From Candidatus Amesbacteria bacterium (GTDB lineage: Bacteria > Patescibacteriota > Microgenomatia > CAZETR01 > Amesbacteraceae), in the NCBI GenBank assembly GCA_030681075.1, contig JAUXUE010000076.1, positions 1 to 14,073 of the forward strand: 14,073 nt of DNA. Reading direction: 5' to 3'. This document shows, one piece after another, positions 1 to 6,878 of this stretch. Within the stretch, counting starts at the first letter, position 1, and each line of letters begins with the position of its first letter. The position numbers were made by a program, and so were the translations under genes. The notes below the pieces were generated by a model. It did not search any database, was not told the DNA's origin, and saw only the letters and a list, made by a program, of their open reading frames with translations.

Positions 1-2
1 CA

Positions 3-1328
3 AATCCAAAATTATTATTGGCAGGAGTAGTCATGATGGCTGTTTTCTCAGTTGTCACTGCAGGACTTTTGTATCGCAAGCAAAATAGCAACCAAGCCTC
101 CCAGTTTGTCGCCCGCAAAACCTCTGCCGCTACCACTACCACCATCTCTGACAATTTCAATGGCGCGACTTTAGATACTGCAAAATGGGGAATATTAAAA
201 ACTGTAACCACAAGTACTGCTGTCGTAACTGGAGGAAAATTAGATATAGTGTCTTCACCAAACTCATCTGCCAACTCGATTACTCATGCACAGACTGTTT
301 CAATTATTACAGGAGATTTTACAGCTGAAGTTGATATTTCAAATTTTTTGACATCCACTGCGACAATTGGATCCGCTGTTTTGACTATTGAAGATGGAGC
401 GGGGTTGTGGTCATCTGTATATTGGAACAAATCAACGAATTCCATTAGTATGTCAAACAAGACAACTTCTTCAGCCACCGTTATAAATGTCGGTAATTAT
501 GCACTTGGATCAGCAATAAACGTAAAACTAATATTAGTTAGAGTAGGAACTACTATTCAAGGTTTCGCCGATTCTGGATCTGGTTATGTGCTTGTCAGCA
601 GTATTCAAAATGCTTTTGCAGGAGACGGAAAACTTGCCATTGGACCACATAATGATTCGACCACAGGTAATATTCAAACCTCTTTTGACAATTTTACAGC
701 CCAAGTAAATTTAGTAGGGGCACCGACACCGGTGCCGGGATCAACTGCTGCCTGCCAGACATTTTTCAATGTCTTGCCATTATCAGCAACTCCGACCCCA
801 TTCCCAACACCAACACCTACACCCACCCCTTCGCCTACTCCCACACCTACACCCACTCCGCCGGCTCCTTCGCCTTCGGCTTCGGCGACCCCAAGTCCGA
901 CTCCCGTCACAGGCTGTAATTACGCGTGTACAAACAATGCTGATTGTCCATCCACTCTATTTTGTTACCAAGGAGCTTGCAGAAATGCATCGTGCTCAAC
1001 TGCTGCCAGCTGTATTTGTGGAGGACCCACCCCCACTCCGTCTCCGACTCCGGTTGGGGCAAGCCCTACACCTGTTCCCACTACCCCGCCATTCTGTGCC
1101 AGCACTTGTACCACAAACAGTGAATGTCCATCTACTATGATTTGTTACACTGGATCATGTCGCAATCCGTCATGTGTCACAGCTACCAATTGTCTCTGTG
1201 CCGGTGCCACACCCAATCCCACACCCCTGACCAAGCTAACCCAAGCTGGATCAGTCGCTGGCACCTGGACTATCTCCATTGCCGGAATAATAATGGTAGC
1301 GCTTGGTGCACTAATGCTCGCCTTCTAG
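3..1328 (+). CDS. Secreted, membrane-anchored Cys-rich surface protein with Pro/Thr linkers (5' partial)
   Basis: The reading frame is open to the left edge, so the true start lies upstream; residues are counted from the TTG at 18. The N-terminus is a hydrophobic segment (LLLAGVVMMAVFSVVTAGLLY), a signal or anchor helix. Residues about 43-230 read as an all-beta, Ser/Thr/Asn-rich domain. It starts DNFNGATLDTAKW, like LamG/concanavalin-type beta-sandwich domains that often bind sugars; this is a resemblance, not a proven family. Residues about 255-298 are a PT/SP-rich linker. Then come two 35-residue modules (300-334 and 360-394), each with eight cysteines at identical spacing, separated by a second PT linker. 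A C-terminal hydrophobic helix (about 413-436) ends the protein. It is probably displayed outside the cell; the many Cys imply disulfides, and the PT tracts are plausible O-glycosylation targets for the PMT enzyme encoded 12 bases downstream. No enzymatic motif was recognised. Confidence 0.8.
   Translation, partial: NPKLLLAGVVMMAVFSVVTAGLLYRKQNSNQASQFVARKTSAATTTTISDNFNGATLDTAKWGILKTVTTSTAVVTGGKLDIVSSPNSSANSITHAQTVSIITGDFTAEVDISNFLTSTATIGSAVLTIEDGAGLWSSVYWNKSTNSISMSNKTTSSATVINVGNYALGSAINVKLILVRVGTTIQGFADSGSGYVLVSSIQNAFAGDGKLAIGPHNDSTTGNIQTSFDNFTAQVNLVGAPTPVPGSTAACQTFFNVLPLSATPTPFPTPTPTPTPSPTPTPTPTPPAPSPSASATPSPTPVTGCNYACTNNADCPSTLFCYQGACRNASCSTAASCICGGPTPTPSPTPVGASPTPVPTTPPFCASTCTTNSECPSTMICYTGSCRNPSCVTATNCLCAGATPNPTPLTKLTQAGSVAGTWTISIAGIIMVALGALMLAF
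787..909 (+). repeat. Low-complexity (ACACCY)n-like tract encoding a Pro/Thr/Ser linker
   Basis: The strand is nearly free of G for about 75 bases, made of repeating ACACCT/ACTCCC-type hexamers that encode PT and SP dipeptides, then a TTCGGC-rich end. It lies inside the surface-protein gene and links its beta domain to the cysteine modules. Mirror open frames on the other strand (Gly/Val repeats) are by-products of this composition. Confidence 0.85.
915..1019 (+). repeat. Cys8 module, copy 1 (35 residues)
   Basis: Cysteines sit at module positions 1, 5, 11, 17, 22, 27, 33 and 35, with the recognisable cores NNADCPS and GACRNASC. The spacing is identical to copy 2 at 1095-1199, so this is an internally duplicated disulfide-rich module. 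I recall similar C-x(5)-C-P-S ... C-R-N-x-x-C modules from Microgenomates surface proteins, but I know no named family. Confidence 0.8.
1095..1199 (+). repeat. Cys8 module, copy 2 (35 residues)
   Basis: This is the second copy of the module at 915-1019, with all eight cysteines at the same positions and the shared strings CPST and CRN. The codons have diverged, so this is an old protein-level duplication, not a recent DNA repeat. Confidence 0.8.
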
Positions 1329-1334
1329 TAAAAT
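1329..1334 (+). promoter_or_regulatory. -10 element (TAAAAT), leaderless PMT gene
   Basis: TAAAAT (5/6 match to TATAAT) ends 6 bases before the ATG at 1341, placing transcription start at or next to the start codon. It begins one base after the stop codon of the preceding gene. The best -35 candidate, TTGGTG at 1303-1308, has a long 20-base spacer and is weak. Support comes mainly from the same arrangement at six other gene starts in this window. Confidence 0.5.
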
Positions 1335-1340
1335 AGTCCC

Positions 1341-2459
1341 ATGCTTGGATTAATAATTGCATTTACTTTAATCACGCGGCTTTGGAATCTACATCTTCCC
1401 ACTGAATATTATTTTGACGAAGTATATAACGCGTTTACTACTCAAGAGATTGTCAAAAATAATATTAAGGCTTATGAATGGTTTCACACATCCCCTGTCG
1501 TTGGCACTGCTTATGGTTGGACTCACCCACCACTGGCAAAGCTTATTTCAGCAATTGGCATTTTATTATTTGGTGATAATAGTTTTGGTTGGCGAGTAAG
1601 CGGCGCTGTTCTTGGTACTGGCGTAATTTACTTAACTTATTTGATTGCAAAAGAATTTATGACCAAGAAGTGGGCTTTGTTGGCAGCTTTATTTGCGAGC
1701 TTGGATGGATTAATTCTTGTCCAGTCACGAATCAACATGAATGATATTTATGCCTTATTTTTTATCTTATTAGTATTTTATTTTTTTGTTAAAAAGAGAC
1801 TTTTACTGTTGGCCATAAGCTTGGGAATGCTTTTGGCTACCAAATGGACGGGACTTTATGCCATTGCGATTTTCGGCTGGCGAAAGAATATAATCGGAGT
1901 TCTGATCGTGGTATTGGGAATCTACTTACTGTCGTATTCACATTATTTTTATCTGGGCGGGACTTGGCAAAATTTTATTGAGCTACAGAAACAAATGTGG
2001 TGGTACAATACCAATCTGACTGCCACTCACACTTATCAATCCTCCTGGTGGACTTGGCCCTTTAACCTTCGCTCTGTCTGGTATTATGTCAATTATCAAA
2101 TTGATCAGATTGCCAATATCTATGCTTTGGGTAATCCGATAATTTTTTGGGCTGGAATCCCGGCAGTTATATATGCATTATTTAAACGTCAATGGTTGAT
2201 AGTTATTGGTTACTTAGCCTTTTGGTTACCATGGGCCAGAGCCCCACGTATTATGTTTCTCTACCACTACTTACCCTCTGTCCCATTTATTTGTATGGCA
2301 ATAGCTTATTCGTTATCTCAAATCAAAAACAAATATTTAACTATTGGGATTTGTGGCTTGGTCATTGTGGCTTTTGTCTATTTTTATCCCCTCTGGACAG
2401 GTATTCCAATGCCCAAAGAATTTGTTAATCAGTATTTTTGGTTACCAGGATGGAAATAG
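1341..2459 (+). CDS. PMT-family (GT39) dolichyl/polyprenyl-phosphate-mannose-protein mannosyltransferase
   Basis: A 372-residue multi-pass membrane protein of GT-C fold. It should transfer mannose (or another hexose) from a polyprenyl-phosphate carrier to Ser/Thr of a secreted protein on the outer face of the membrane. Family marks: the catalytic acidic pair D26-E27 in the first external loop (YYFDEVY), H62-P63-P64 in WTHPPLAK, the DG..L.QSRI stretch with R130, KWTGLYA, and a late FLYHYLPSVPF segment. Bacterial PMTs are usually around 500 residues, so this is a short version lacking much of the C-terminal membrane region. The ATG at 1341 gives a natural hydrophobic N-terminus and sits 6 bases after a -10 box. 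Its last 10 bases overlap the next gene. The protein encoded just upstream is rich in Thr/Pro/Ser and is an obvious candidate acceptor; that link is inference. Confidence 0.85.
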   Translation: MLGLIIAFTLITRLWNLHLPTEYYFDEVYNAFTTQEIVKNNIKAYEWFHTSPVVGTAYGWTHPPLAKLISAIGILLFGDNSFGWRVSGAVLGTGVIYLTYLIAKEFMTKKWALLAALFASLDGLILVQSRINMNDIYALFFILLVFYFFVKKRLLLLAISLGMLLATKWTGLYAIAIFGWRKNIIGVLIVVLGIYLLSYSHYFYLGGTWQNFIELQKQMWWYNTNLTATHTYQSSWWTWPFNLRSVWYYVNYQIDQIANIYALGNPIIFWAGIPAVIYALFKRQWLIVIGYLAFWLPWARAPRIMFLYHYLPSVPFICMAIAYSLSQIKNKYLTIGICGLVIVAFVYFYPLWTGIPMPKEFVNQYFWLPGWK

Positions 2460-4099
2460 TTGCTATTGCCATCATTATCTCGACCATGGTCGCCACCTGG
2501 TCTTCTTTTTTGGTTTCATTAATATACAAAGACTTTCTCATCTGGCCTGCCATTATCAGTTTTTTAGTTGTATTTATTTTTTTAATTAAATATTTAAAAG
2601 TCCAAACCTCTGTGTCCTGGGTCCTGTTTTCTGTGACTATCCTTGGTTGGTCTGTTTATTTAATAAAACTCTTTTCACAAATGTTAGTTGAGACATCGGA
2701 GGGCATTTGGGCAGGTGGAAGCAATGTCTGGGGCGATTGGGCAGGACACATTGGCTATATAGCCAATTGGTTGTATGGAGCAAATTGGCCTCCCCAAAAT
2801 CCTTGGTATTCAGGAGTTCGTCTGGCCTACCCATTCCTTTTTGATTACACTTCTGCCATTCTTGCCAAAATTGGCTTATCAATTCCTTGGTCACTCCAAT
2901 TACCAGGTATTATCTTCGGTATTATTTTAGTTATTTTGATTTATACCTTAACTGTAAAACTGACCAAGAATAATGTGGCAGCAGTCCTGGCTATTAGTAT
3001 CTTTATGTTCTCAGGAGGACTTGGATTTATATACAAAGACACCAAAGAATTGACTCATTCATACGAACACAATATTCAATGGGTGAATTTTGTCATTTCC
3101 GAAATGGTTCCCCAGCGCGGAATATTGCTTGGTCTGACAGCAGCGCTTACCATTTTTATTCTCTGGGAGAGTCAATATTTTTTGTTAGCTGGAATTGTAG
3201 CCGGCCTTATCCCTTTTTTTCATGCTCATACATACCTTATGGTGATGTCAATTTCCGGAATATATTTTTTGTATAGACCGTCCAAAAAGTGGTTTGGTTT
3301 TTTTATTCCTGCAATTATTATGGCAATTCCTCAGTATTTATATTTCCTACCACAGACCAAAGGATTTATTAGATGGCTTCCGGGCTGGGCTGCCCATGTT
3401 CAAAACGACAATTGGCTCTGGTTCTGGTTTAAAAATATGGGGTTTATGCTTCCCCTATTGCCTATTGCCTGGTTCACTAGCTTTTTTAAAGAGCGTCGTC
3501 TCTTCTGGCTTTATCTTCCGTTTGTCATAATATTTATTGTCTGCAACCTCTGGATATTTCAGCCTTGGGAAAACGATAATTCCAAGATGTTACGCTATTG
3601 GTATTTAGGTTCAGCTATTTTGGCGGGGTGGTATCTGACCAAAATACCAAAAATACTTGCTCTATTATTATTTGTCGGAATTATATATTCTGGTGCATAC
3701 GATGCCAAATCATGGCTCGATTTTGAAAAAAATAAACTGATGCTCTGGAGTAGGTCCGATATCGAATCTGCCGAATTTATCAAAGCCAATACTACTCGTG
3801 ACTCAATCTTTTTGACGAATGATAACCACAATCACTGGTTGGTAGATTTATCGGGACGAAAAATCGTCATGGGCTTTAGAGGTTGGCTGTGGTCTTGGGG
3901 TATCAACTATAGTGAACGGGAATCAGACGTCCGTAAGATATTTAATGGAAATTCGGAACTTCTGAAGAAATACTCTATTGATTATGTCTTGATCGGAGAA
4001 GGGGAAAAAAGCAATTTTGGAGCCAATGAAAAATATTTTGTAGATAAATACCCAGTATTATTGGACACTGGGTTTCAAAAAATCTTTGACGTAAGATGA
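2450..4099 (+). CDS. Multi-pass membrane protein, GT-C-like glycosyltransferase
   Basis: A 549-residue protein with about 10-12 hydrophobic segments through residue about 420, then a soluble C-terminal domain of about 130 residues. A loop after the first three membrane segments carries GDWAGHIGYIA (D96, H100). This acidic loop position, followed by NPWYSG and YPFLFDY, is typical of GT-C enzymes that use lipid-linked sugars. The tail (SDIESAEFIKANT, YSIDYVLIGEGE) resembles the terminal domain of many uncharacterised prokaryotic GT-C membrane proteins. I chose ATG 2450 over the TTG at 2438: it gives a clean hydrophobic start and a 10-base overlap with the PMT stop (ATGGAAATAG), a classic translational-coupling arrangement. 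An AGGA overlaps the start itself and is too close to be a normal ribosome site. The two genes are surely one operon. Sugar donor and acceptor cannot be told. Its 3' end overlaps the convergent LCP gene by 42 bases. Confidence 0.7.
   Translation: MEIVAIAIIISTMVATWSSFLVSLIYKDFLIWPAIISFLVVFIFLIKYLKVQTSVSWVLFSVTILGWSVYLIKLFSQMLVETSEGIWAGGSNVWGDWAGHIGYIANWLYGANWPPQNPWYSGVRLAYPFLFDYTSAILAKIGLSIPWSLQLPGIIFGIILVILIYTLTVKLTKNNVAAVLAISIFMFSGGLGFIYKDTKELTHSYEHNIQWVNFVISEMVPQRGILLGLTAALTIFILWESQYFLLAGIVAGLIPFFHAHTYLMVMSISGIYFLYRPSKKWFGFFIPAIIMAIPQYLYFLPQTKGFIRWLPGWAAHVQNDNWLWFWFKNMGFMLPLLPIAWFTSFFKERRLFWLYLPFVIIFIVCNLWIFQPWENDNSKMLRYWYLGSAILAGWYLTKIPKILALLLFVGIIYSGAYDAKSWLDFEKNKLMLWSRSDIESAEFIKANTTRDSIFLTNDNHNHWLVDLSGRKIVMGFRGWLWSWGINYSERESDVRKIFNGNSELLKKYSIDYVLIGEGEKSNFGANEKYFVDKYPVLLDTGFQKIFDVR
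4051..4072. terminator. Possible weak bidirectional hairpin at the GT-C/LCP convergent junction
   Basis: CCCAGT (4051-4056) and ACTGGG (4067-4072) form a 6-base-pair stem with a 10-base loop. It lies at the 3' overlap of the two convergent genes and is followed by T-rich sequence on both strands. The stem is short, both tails are interrupted, and it lies within coding sequence, so it may be chance. Confidence 0.25.
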
Positions 4100-5059
4100 G
4101 ATCTTGGAGAAATCGTCCCCAACAGGCATTAATACCCATTGAGAATCAACCAATGCGAGAGGATTGTATACAAGTGTCGAAATGTTAGTAGTACGAACGG
4201 GGGTTTTATATACACCTAAGCCAAGCTTGATTACTGCCGGAACCAAGTCAGGTGATATATCAGAAAGCGTAAGCTTACGGGCAAGGCTTTGTAACTCAAT
4301 TATTTTTAATGGATTTTGGATTATTTTTTCTCTTACAGCTTTCATGACTTGTTCCTGGCGAATACTCCTTGCAAAGTCAGACCCTTCATCGTTTTCGGAA
4401 TTACGAGACCTGGCAAATTTTAAGGCAGTCGAACCAGACATAGATTGTATTCCAGCATCAAATTTTATAATTTCGTACCGGCAGGATTCACAGGGGTCAT
4501 TTTCTTTTCCGGCAATGGGATAGAGCTTATCTTCAAAAGAATTCAAGACATTTATTTCTACCCCACCTATCACATCAATCAGTTTTTCAAATCCCGAAAA
4601 ATCTATTTTAGCCGCATAATGAATGGGTATACCCAGGACTTCAGACACGGTCGATTTGGCCAAAATAAACCCTCCACCTGCTTGTTTTTCTTCACCGTAA
4701 TAATACATGGTATTTATTTTTGCCTTGAGGCTTTGGATCCACAAATCACGGGGAATAGTAATGACTGCGACATCAGGCGGTTCAGACCGGACTGACACCA
4801 CAGCCATGGTATCGGTAAGATCAGCTCCTGTATGACTACCTCCACCCACACCCATGACCAAAAAATTGGTTCTGTCATCAGACACGGGGAGCTTGATTTG
4901 AGAGAGCTTCCAGGCTGATTTGGTAAATCCGAACGCTGGCATAAACAAGTATCTAATACCCAAAAGTAATATTACTAGGCTTATTATTATAAATACCCCC
5001 CGTTTTAGATAAACTCGGGATAATAACTGCCGTTTGATACGGTTATAATTGACATCCAT
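4058..5059 (-). CDS. LytR-CpsA-Psr (LCP) family glycopolymer-peptidoglycan phosphotransferase
   Basis: A 333-residue protein with a short cytoplasmic N-terminus, one membrane helix (about 22-39) and an extracytoplasmic LCP domain. LCP enzymes move polyprenyl-phosphate-linked glycopolymers (teichoic-acid-like or capsular) onto peptidoglycan. Visible family residues: NFLVMGVGG, TDTMAVVSV (D83), IPRDLW (R104-D105), K..IN, DVIGGVEI, and ALKFARSR (R217, R219) followed by SDFARSIRQEQ (D228, R231, R234). An extra loop between these carries DPCESC (C190, C193). The start is ATG 5059, complementary to the palindrome CCATGG; an earlier TTG at 5086 would only add a non-hydrophobic stretch inside the helicase gene. 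A -10-like TAGAAT lies 7 bases upstream. The gene converges on the GT-C gene, suggesting both serve envelope polysaccharide assembly. The LCP domain and phosphotransferase class are clear; the polymer is unknown. Confidence 0.92.
   Translation of the reverse strand: MDVNYNRIKRQLLSRVYLKRGVFIIISLVILLLGIRYLFMPAFGFTKSAWKLSQIKLPVSDDRTNFLVMGVGGGSHTGADLTDTMAVVSVRSEPPDVAVITIPRDLWIQSLKAKINTMYYYGEEKQAGGGFILAKSTVSEVLGIPIHYAAKIDFSGFEKLIDVIGGVEINVLNSFEDKLYPIAGKENDPCESCRYEIIKFDAGIQSMSGSTALKFARSRNSENDEGSDFARSIRQEQVMKAVREKIIQNPLKIIELQSLARKLTLSDISPDLVPAVIKLGLGVYKTPVRTTNISTLVYNPLALVDSQWVLMPVGDDFSKISSYVKDFLKPSVQ
5044..5049 (+). promoter_or_regulatory. -10 element (TATAAT) for the UvrD-like helicase gene
   Basis: A perfect TATAAT ends 8 bases before the ATG at 5058, implying a leaderless or near-leaderless transcript. 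It lies wholly inside the first codons of the divergent LCP gene. No good -35 hexamer is seen at 16-18 bases. Confidence 0.6.
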
Positions 5060-6878
5060 GGATACTATTCTACAGGGCTTGAACAAGGCTCAACAAGAGG
5101 CGGTTTGTTTTGCCGATACACCTTTGCTTATTTTGGCAGGGGCTGGCTCTGGAAAAACCAAAGTTTTGACTCACCGAGTGGCATATTTTATAAAAAACGG
5201 TGTTTCACCCGAAAACACATTGCTCCTAACGTTTACTAACAAGGCTTCTGAAGAGATGATAAAAAGAGTAAAAATTCTGACTGGAAGCGCTAATGTTTCT
5301 GGCGGAACTTACCATAGTTTTGGAGCCAAAATATTACGAAAGTATCACCATTACTTAGACCTAAGCCCAGATTTTACAATTTTTGACACTGACGATCAGA
5401 TGGATACCATGAAACAAGCCTTTGCCAATCTAGGGATTGACCCAAAAACCACCAAAATTTCTTCTGTCCTGGGCACAATATCCAGTGCTAAAAATGAGCT
5501 TATTAGCGCCTCTGAATATATTAATTATGCCAGAGGGCAGTTTCAGGAATTGGTGGCGAGGTGTTATTTGGCTTATCAGCAATTATTAAAGAAGTATCAC
5601 GCCTTGGATTTTGATGATTTATTGGTCAAAACAGTTGAATTGTTAAATAATCCGGAAGTTTTGAATAAGCTTAATGAGATTTTTACCCATATTTTAGTGG
5701 ACGAATATCAAGATACCAACAAAGCTCAGTTTCAAATAACCAAGTTGCTAGCCAAAAAAGATCAACACCTGACGGTCGTAGGTGACTTTAGTCAGGCAAT
5801 TTACAGCTGGAGAGGTGCTGATTACCGCAATATGTTGCTTCTCAAGCAAGACTTTCCTAATCTCAAAACGATAAATCTCGAGCAAAATTATCGATCGACC
5901 CAAAATATTTTGGATGCCGCCAACAACGTTATATCCAAAAACAAAAATCATCCAATTCTTTCATTGTGGACTGAAAAGTCTGATGGTTCAAAAATAGTTT
6001 TGTATGAAGCAGATAACGAATGGCGTGAAGCTGAATATATTGCTGAAAATATCACGATATTTTCTGACGCTGCGGTTCTATATCGAACTAACGCCCAATC
6101 GCGGGTTATTGAAGAAACTTTTTTACAGAAGAATATTCCTTATGTTCTTATCGGTGGAACACGTTTTTATGAACGCAAGGAAATAAAAGATGTCTTGTGC
6201 TATTTGCGTTTACTAATCCATCCCGGCGATGAAGTTTCAGCAAAGCGCGCTGAAAAAATTGGGAAAATGCGGCTAAACCAACTTCTAATCTCTAATATCC
6301 AATTTCTAGATAAGCCAACTCTAGAGGTACTGGAAAATGTTCTGAGAGTCACGAAGTATCTAGAGTTATATGATGTTGATGATCCCGAGGACGCGGGTAG
6401 ATTAGAAAATATCAAAGAATTGTATTCTGTAGCCAGTCTCCATCCAAACCTCAATGAATTTCTAGAAAAGATTGCTTTGACCGAGAAAGAATCCAAAAAA
6501 ACTCACACGTCAGAAAAGGGTTATGTGACACTTATGACCATGCACGCAGCCAAAGGACTCGAGTTTAAGCATGTCTTTATTGTGGGCCTAGAGGAAGGAT
6601 TGTTCCCCCATTCACGGACATTGTTGGATCCAACCGAGATGGAAGAAGAAAGACGCCTTGCTTATGTGGGAATTACCCGAGCAATGGACAAGCTTTATCT
6701 GACTTATGCCAGATCTAGAATGTGGTTTGGCCAAAGAAATTCAAATACCATATCTCGTTTTGTTTCTGATATCCCAGAAAGTTTGTTAGAAACAAGCAGT
6801 CTGCCTACGCCAAGGCTACGGCAAGATAAATGGGGTTTTGACGAATCAGGCAACTGGCAATGGAAACCAGAGGACTAA
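5058..6878 (+). CDS. UvrD/PcrA/Rep-like superfamily 1A DNA helicase
   Basis: A 606-residue ATP-dependent 3'-5' DNA helicase acting in repair and replication-fork processing. All SF1A motifs appear in order: Q motif LNKAQQEAV (8-16), Walker A AGAGSGKT (27-34), Ia LLTFTNKASEEM, Ic TYHSFG, motif II DEYQDT (215-220), motif III GDFSQAIYSWRGAD, motif IV LEQNYRST, motif V TMHAAKGLEF with GLEEGLFP, and motif VI RRLAYVGITRA (532-542). It is shorter than typical PcrA/UvrD (about 720-750 residues): the 2B region looks reduced and the C-terminal extension is missing. Motif III reads GDFSQ where GDDDQ is usual. ATG 5058 places the Q motif at the usual distance from the N-terminus; the TTG at 5049 is less likely. 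It starts back to back with LCP and ends overlapping the next convergent gene by 4 bases. Whether it is the UvrD, PcrA or Rep ortholog cannot be decided here. Confidence 0.93.
   Translation: MDTILQGLNKAQQEAVCFADTPLLILAGAGSGKTKVLTHRVAYFIKNGVSPENTLLLTFTNKASEEMIKRVKILTGSANVSGGTYHSFGAKILRKYHHYLDLSPDFTIFDTDDQMDTMKQAFANLGIDPKTTKISSVLGTISSAKNELISASEYINYARGQFQELVARCYLAYQQLLKKYHALDFDDLLVKTVELLNNPEVLNKLNEIFTHILVDEYQDTNKAQFQITKLLAKKDQHLTVVGDFSQAIYSWRGADYRNMLLLKQDFPNLKTINLEQNYRSTQNILDAANNVISKNKNHPILSLWTEKSDGSKIVLYEADNEWREAEYIAENITIFSDAAVLYRTNAQSRVIEETFLQKNIPYVLIGGTRFYERKEIKDVLCYLRLLIHPGDEVSAKRAEKIGKMRLNQLLISNIQFLDKPTLEVLENVLRVTKYLELYDVDDPEDAGRLENIKELYSVASLHPNLNEFLEKIALTEKESKKTHTSEKGYVTLMTMHAAKGLEFKHVFIVGLEEGLFPHSRTLLDPTEMEEERRLAYVGITRAMDKLYLTYARSRMWFGQRNSNTISRFVSDIPESLLETSSLPTPRLRQDKWGFDESGNWQWKPED
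5067..5072 (-). promoter_or_regulatory. -10 element (TAGAAT) for the LCP gene
   Basis: On the minus strand TAGAAT (5/6 to consensus) ends 7 bases before the LCP ATG at 5059. TTGTTG (5096-5091) stands 18 bases upstream as a moderate -35 (3/6). The whole promoter lies inside the first codons of the divergent helicase gene, mirroring the promoter at 5044-5049. Confidence 0.5.

Noticed and set aside
674-1140. Open frames opposite and alongside the PT tract (Gly/Val-repeat protein on minus, His/Leu/Arg-rich on plus)
   Set aside because: They are reading-frame shadows of the low-complexity linker DNA. They have no start signal, and the real gene runs straight through.
2637-2894. 85-codon open frame on the minus strand within the GT-C gene
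   Set aside because: No family resemblance and no promoter or start context. It lies fully inside a membrane protein gene with clear coding character.
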